Source: Planctomycetota bacterium
GTDB taxonomy: Bacteria > Planctomycetota > UBA1135 > UBA2386
Direction of reading: 5' to 3'
DNA: 9,443 nt
NCBI GenBank assembly: GCA_016793305.1
Contig: JAEUHU010000051.1
Span: 1 to 9,443, forward strand
Shown: in pieces, positions 6,733 through 9,443 of the stretch
How the letters are laid out: every line of letters starts with the position of its first letter
Numbering within the stretch: the first letter of the stretch is position 1
The notes under the pieces: model-generated
Told to the model about the DNA's origin: nothing
The model's input: the letters and a program-made list of their open reading frames with translations, nothing else
The model's database searches: none
Position numbers and translations under genes: made by a program

Positions 6733-8109
6733 ATGCGCCTCGCCTCGCCGTCGCACGTCGTCGCCGCCCCTTGGACGGGCCGCACGCTCGGGGCGTTGGC
6801 GGCGATCACCCTGGTGGCGGCCGTGCTGCGGTTGTGGGGCGTGCGCGACTGGTCGTTCGACGAGGCCGAGGCGGCGACGTTCCGCCTGCTGCAGTTGCCG
6901 CTCGGGGGCGAGGCCGGTTTCTACGCAGCACCGGAGAGTCGGGCGCCGCTGCTGCACCTGTTGCTGCGTGCGTTGGTCGACCACGGCTTGCTGCCGAGCC
7001 TCGGCGAAGGCTCGTTGCGGTTGCCGTTCCTGTTCCTGGGGCTGCTGACCGTGCCGGTGCTCGGCCTCGTGCTGAGGCGTTGGTGTGGGCTCGGCGTGGC
7101 GCTCCTGGCAGCTTCGGTGCTGGCGATCCATCCGCTGCACGTGCAGGCGAGCCAGACTGCGGCGACGCCGGTCGTGGTGCCGCTGATGGGCTTGCTGGCT
7201 GCGGCGGCATTCCACGGCGAACGCCCGCGCTGGTTCGCCGGTGGGGCCCTGGTGCTGCTCGCCGGCCTCGCCGATCCGCTCGGCTTCGCGTTGGCGTTGA
7301 CTGCCTGGCGGCGGCCCGGCCAGGGGGTGGTGGTGCGGTACGTGCCATGGCTGGTGCTCGGCCTGTTGCTGCTGGCTGGGGGCGCATTGGCATGGCGCTG
7401 GCCATTGCTGGCACTGGCCGGGCTCGGCCTGCCGTTGCTGCCGTGGCCGGTGCACCTGCTGCTGCTGGCGCCGGCCGTGACGGCCCCGTTCGCTCCGGCA
7501 GAAGCGGGGTTCGCAGCACTGCCCGGCGGCCTCGCCGCGGCGGTGCTGGCCGCCGTGGAACTGGCTCGCCGATTCGGCGCGACGTTGCCGGTTGCGCCGA
7601 CGAGGACCGGACGTGTCACGGCGCTCGCGGCCGCGTGGCTGGCGCCGGCCCTGGTCGCGGTCGTGCTGGCGATCGACACCTTCCTGTTGCTCGGCCTGCA
7701 CCAGGGCGAGCGAGCGCCGTGGCGAGACGCGGTACGTGTCGTGCTGCGCAGCTACGACGGCTCGCGCGGCCTTCGGGTGGGGGCGATGGGCGAGTCCGAG
7801 GTGCTGCGCTGCTACCTGCGGCCGAGGCACTGGCGTGTGCCGGGCAGCGACCCGCATCCGCACGCGCAGGTGGAGGCCCTGCCAGGTGGGGACGAGGCAA
7901 CCGCCGCGCTGCAGAACCTGTTGGCGAGCGCCGCCGAGCGGCAACGGGTGCCAGTTCTCGTGCTGGGCACCGAGGAAGTCGCGGCCCTGCCCGAGGCGGC
8001 TCGCGCGTTGCTCGCCCAGCGCTTCACCGTGCAACAGTTGCTGGTGGCACCGACCGCTCGGGGCGACCGTTCGTTGCTGGTGATGCGCGGCCTCGACACG
8101 CCGCCGTGA
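6733..8109 (+). CDS. GT39/ArnT-like polytopic glycosyltransferase (GT-C fold)
   Basis: This 458-residue inner-membrane protein resembles the dolichyl/polyprenyl-phosphate-sugar transferases of family GT39 (PMT/ArnT). A first helix (about 19-36) is followed by the extracytoplasmic loop DWSFDEAEAATF (39-50). It holds the acidic pair D43-E44, the expected catalytic or metal-binding position of GT-C enzymes. ESRAPLLHLLLRALVDHGLL (68-87) matches the 'PPLyyll' helix of the family. HPLHVQASQTA (133-143) matches its 'sP.hv..sq.aR' motif. Helices follow at about 97-113, 120-133, 147-160, 168-190, 204-250, 262-278 and 296-322. A soluble, non-membrane C-terminus (about 330-458) is also usual for these proteins. 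It would transfer a sugar from a lipid carrier to a periplasmic acceptor; neither partner is identifiable. The ATG at 6733 gives a short basic N-terminus before helix 1. It lacks a strong Shine-Dalgarno; a GTG at 6700 is an alternative. Confidence 0.8.
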   Translation: MRLASPSHVVAAPWTGRTLGALAAITLVAAVLRLWGVRDWSFDEAEAATFRLLQLPLGGEAGFYAAPESRAPLLHLLLRALVDHGLLPSLGEGSLRLPFLFLGLLTVPVLGLVLRRWCGLGVALLAASVLAIHPLHVQASQTAATPVVVPLMGLLAAAAFHGERPRWFAGGALVLLAGLADPLGFALALTAWRRPGQGVVVRYVPWLVLGLLLLAGGALAWRWPLLALAGLGLPLLPWPVHLLLLAPAVTAPFAPAEAGFAALPGGLAAAVLAAVELARRFGATLPVAPTRTGRVTALAAAWLAPALVAVVLAIDTFLLLGLHQGERAPWRDAVRVVLRSYDGSRGLRVGAMGESEVLRCYLRPRHWRVPGSDPHPHAQVEALPGGDEATAALQNLLASAAERQRVPVLVLGTEEVAALPEAARALLAQRFTVQQLLVAPTARGDRSLLVMRGLDTPP

Positions 8110-8143
8110 GAGCGTGAGAAGGTGCCTGGGTTCCTCGACTCCG

Positions 8144-8177
8144 GGAGCGACGCAGTCCACCGCGACGCGTCGTCTCC
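8144..8177. terminator. Hairpin between convergent genes, probable bidirectional terminator
   Basis: GGAG plus CGACGC (8144-8153) pairs with GCGTCG (8167-8172) and CTCC (8174-8177), with one unpaired T at 8173 and a 13-nt loop. This makes a ten-base-pair stem in the 84-bp gap between the GT39-like stop and the recombinase stop. It is well placed to end both transcripts, although neither side carries a clear T-run. Confidence 0.45.
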
Positions 8178-8193
8178 TCGTCAGCGAGCATGT

Positions 8194-9084
8194 TCAGCTC
8201 GGGTTCTGGCCGCGCGGATGGAACCGGCGGTGCACGCTGCGCAACCGCTCGTGGTCGACGTGCGTGTAGATCTGCGTCGTCTGCAACGACGCGTGGCCGA
8301 GCATCTCCTGCACGCTGCGCAGGTCGGCGCCGCCGGCGACGAGGTGGGTCGCGAACGAGTGCCGCAGCGCGTGCGGCGAACAGGCCACCGCGAGCCCGGC
8401 CCGCTGGCAGGCCGACTGCACGATCTGGTAGACGCGCACCCGGTCGAGCGGCCGTCCGGTGCGCGACAGGAACAGCACCGGTCCTGGGTCCGTTCGCGCG
8501 CGACCGCGCAGCTCGGGCCGCACCTCGGCGAGGTAGCGCTGCACGGCGGCGAGGGCCTGGTCGGCGATCGGCACCAGCCGTTCCTTGCCGCCCTTGCCGA
8601 AGGCGCGCAGCACGCGGTGTTCGGCGACCACGCTGCCGACGTGCAGGCCGGTCAGCTCGCTGACCCGGCAGCCGGTCGCGTAGAGCACGTGCAGGATCGC
8701 GAGGTCGCGCACGCCGAGTGGGTCGTCGGGCGTGTGGTCGAGCAGTCGTTCGATGCTGCGCCGGCTCAGGGCCTTCGGCAGCTTCTGCTCGAGCTTCGGG
8801 CCGAGCAGGCCCTCGGCGACGTCGTCGGCGGCGAGGCCTTCGGCCTGCAGGAACCGGTAGAAGCCGCGGATCGCTGCCGCGGCGCGGGCGATCGACGCCG
8901 GGGCATGGTCGGCCAGCAGCGAAGCGAGGTGCCGGTCGATCGCCGTGCGGTCGGGCAGGCTCGTGCGGCCGCGCAGCAGCCGCTGCAGGTCGTTCCGGTA
9001 GGCCGCGACGGTGTGCGGGGAGACCTGCAGTTCGACGCCGAGGTAGACCAGGAAGTCGGCGAGCAGTCCGTTCGGCTCGGGCAC
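8194..9084 (-). CDS. xerD: Site-specific tyrosine recombinase XerC/XerD
   Basis: This is a complete 296-residue Xer recombinase of normal family length. The N-terminal core-binding (SAM-like) domain spans about 5-88, including SPHTVAAYRNDLQ at 22-34. The catalytic domain spans about 105-285. The full active site is present: R140 in ATGCRVSELTGL, K164 in FGKGGKERLVP, H238 and R241 in SPHALRHSFATHL, H264 in MLGHASLQTTQIYTHV, and nucleophile Y273. The C-terminal ERLRSVHRRFHPR is closer to XerD than XerC, hence the symbol, but the C/D distinction is not secure from one sequence. Xer proteins resolve chromosome dimers at dif during division. Nothing nearby looks like an integron, integrase cargo or attachment site, so a housekeeping role is likely. 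The start is GTG at 9084 with only a weak ribosome-binding site. It is divergent from the DksA-like gene. Confidence 0.95.
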   Translation of the reverse strand: MPEPNGLLADFLVYLGVELQVSPHTVAAYRNDLQRLLRGRTSLPDRTAIDRHLASLLADHAPASIARAAAAIRGFYRFLQAEGLAADDVAEGLLGPKLEQKLPKALSRRSIERLLDHTPDDPLGVRDLAILHVLYATGCRVSELTGLHVGSVVAEHRVLRAFGKGGKERLVPIADQALAAVQRYLAEVRPELRGRARTDPGPVLFLSRTGRPLDRVRVYQIVQSACQRAGLAVACSPHALRHSFATHLVAGGADLRSVQEMLGHASLQTTQIYTHVDHERLRSVHRRFHPRGQNPS

Positions 9085-9153
9085 GGCCGTCGAGCGTAGC
9101 TCGCCGCGGCGGATCCGCGAGGTTCCCGATCGTCCGGGTGGGCCGAACCCGCC

Positions 9154-9182
9154 TTGACGCCCCGAAACCCCCTCCGTATGGT
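9154..9182 (+). promoter_or_regulatory. Sigma70-type promoter for the DksA-like gene
   Basis: TTGACG (9154-9159, five of six consensus bases) and TATGGT (9177-9182, four of six) are separated by exactly 17 nt. This is the clearest promoter in the window. It points rightward and predicts a transcript start near 9188-9191, leaving a leader of about 155 nt before the ATG at 9346. It lies about 70 bp upstream of the recombinase start, pointing away from it. Confidence 0.6.
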
Positions 9183-9198
9183 CCCCGCCCCTTCGTGG

Positions 9199-9267
9199 CC
9201 GGCATCAGCCGGAAGCGGGGCCGGCGACGCTCGCCGGGGTGGTGGTGGGTCCCGGCCGCGCGGCTGG
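9199..9267 (+). other. Structured leader with three tandem hairpins
   Basis: Downstream of the promoter, three hairpins follow closely. The first is CCGGC-ATCA-GCCGG (9199-9212). The second is CCGGCGA-CGC-TCGCCGG (9221-9237), a perfect 7-bp stem. The third is CCGGCC-GCGC-GGCTGG (9252-9267), with one G-T wobble. An outer CCCCGC (9183-9188) can also pair with GCGGGG (9215-9220). A GGTGGTGGTGGG run separates the last two hairpins. This could be a regulatory 5' leader or a small RNA. I match it to no known riboswitch or RNA family. GC-rich DNA forms hairpins readily, so function is unproven. Confidence 0.35.
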
Positions 9268-9345
9268 CGATCGGTTCCACTGCGCGACTCGCAGAGTTCG
9301 ATACGCGGCCAGTTCGACACGGAACGCGCTGCCCAGCAGGCTTCG

Positions 9346-9443
9346 ATGCCCATGACCAAGCCGACCAAGACCGATCTGCAGAAGTACAAGGCCATCCTGG
9401 AGAAGCAGTTGGCGTCCCTGCGAGGCGATGTCGGCTCGATGCG
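9346..9443 (+). CDS. DksA/TraR-type zinc-finger protein, N-terminal fragment
   Basis: Only the first 32 residues fall in the window. After MPMTKPTK the sequence is a charged helix, TDLQKYKAILEKQLASLRGD (9-28), followed by VGSM. This resembles the N-terminal coiled-coil start of DksA/TraR C4-type zinc-finger proteins, especially planctomycete ones (..L.K.K..LE..LA.L.GDV..M). Such proteins bind RNA polymerase in the secondary channel and tune transcription with ppGpp. The zinc-finger cysteines and the coiled-coil tip are beyond the edge, so the call is provisional. I chose ATG 9346, which has AGCAGG five nt upstream; ATG 9352 is two codons later. The frame stays open back to an ATG at 9178, but that codon lies inside the predicted -10 box, making the 56-residue extension unlikely. 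Confidence 0.55.
   Translation, partial: MPMTKPTKTDLQKYKAILEKQLASLRGDVGSM

Noticed and set aside
8194..9084. Tyrosine recombinase as a sign of a mobile element or integron
   Set aside because: The sequence is a normal-length Xer housekeeping type. There are no att-like repeats, cassettes, phage genes or tRNA target nearby.
9109..9118. GCGGATCCGC palindrome upstream of the recombinase
   Set aside because: A single 10-bp GC-rich palindrome is expected by chance in DNA of this composition, and it has no partner site.
9199..9220. CAGCCGGAAGC segment resembling the SRP RNA apical loop
   Set aside because: The surrounding bases do not give the conserved asymmetric loop or the expected long helix; the likeness is limited to a GGAAGC string.
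9285..9310. GAGTTCGATACGC resembling a tRNA T-arm in the DksA leader
   Set aside because: There is no matching stem, and no upstream cloverleaf elements or CCA end.
1..9443. CRISPR array, toxin-antitoxin pair or defence island
   Set aside because: No regularly spaced direct repeats were seen, and none of the ten genes belongs to a known defence or toxin family. The content is efflux, envelope and housekeeping.

Overview
This 9.4-kb window is very GC-rich, densely coded chromosomal DNA. It holds ten recognisable genes (two cut by the window edges), short intergenic gaps, Gram-negative envelope proteins (RND efflux, lipoproteins) and several GTG starts. The first residues of the right-edge gene look like a DksA/TraR-type zinc-finger protein of the kind common in Planctomycetota. 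I therefore favour a high-GC planctomycete-like Gram-negative bacterium, but this is an inference of moderate-to-low confidence; Myxococcota or a high-GC proteobacterium is not excluded.

Left block (1-3968, all minus strand). A heavy-metal-type RND efflux operon is read right to left: an outer-membrane TolC-family factor (CzcC-like), a periplasmic adaptor lipoprotein (CzcB/CusB-like) and the N-terminus of the inner-membrane pump (CzcA/CusA-like), which runs off the left edge. The three genes are almost contiguous (gaps of 1 and 7 nt). Ahead of them lie a 155-residue membrane-anchored or exported protein with an Asp/His/Gln-rich stretch and, further upstream, a 138-residue three-helix membrane protein. 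I recognise neither.

Middle block (4110-5122, plus strand). A YceK/YidQ-family small lipoprotein is followed by a DUF1801-fold protein that ends in a long Lys/Ala/Arg-rich, histone-H1-like tail.

Envelope pair (5159-8109). Two polytopic membrane proteins are transcribed divergently from a roughly 150-bp shared region. The plus-strand one has GT39/ArnT-like glycosyltransferase features (GT-C fold). The minus-strand one resembles YfhO-like GT-C membrane proteins. They may build or modify a surface glycan or lipid.

Right block (8194-9443). A complete XerC/XerD tyrosine recombinase with all catalytic residues lies on the minus strand, divergent from the right-edge DksA-like gene. Between them is a good sigma70-type promoter pointing right, followed by a GC-rich leader with consecutive perfect or near-perfect hairpins.

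No RNA gene, CRISPR array, insertion sequence or obvious horizontally acquired defence system is visible. Most of the window is ordinary. The points worth a second look are the two unknown genes before the efflux operon, the histone-like tail on the DUF1801 protein, the paired GT-C genes and the structured leader of the DksA-like gene.
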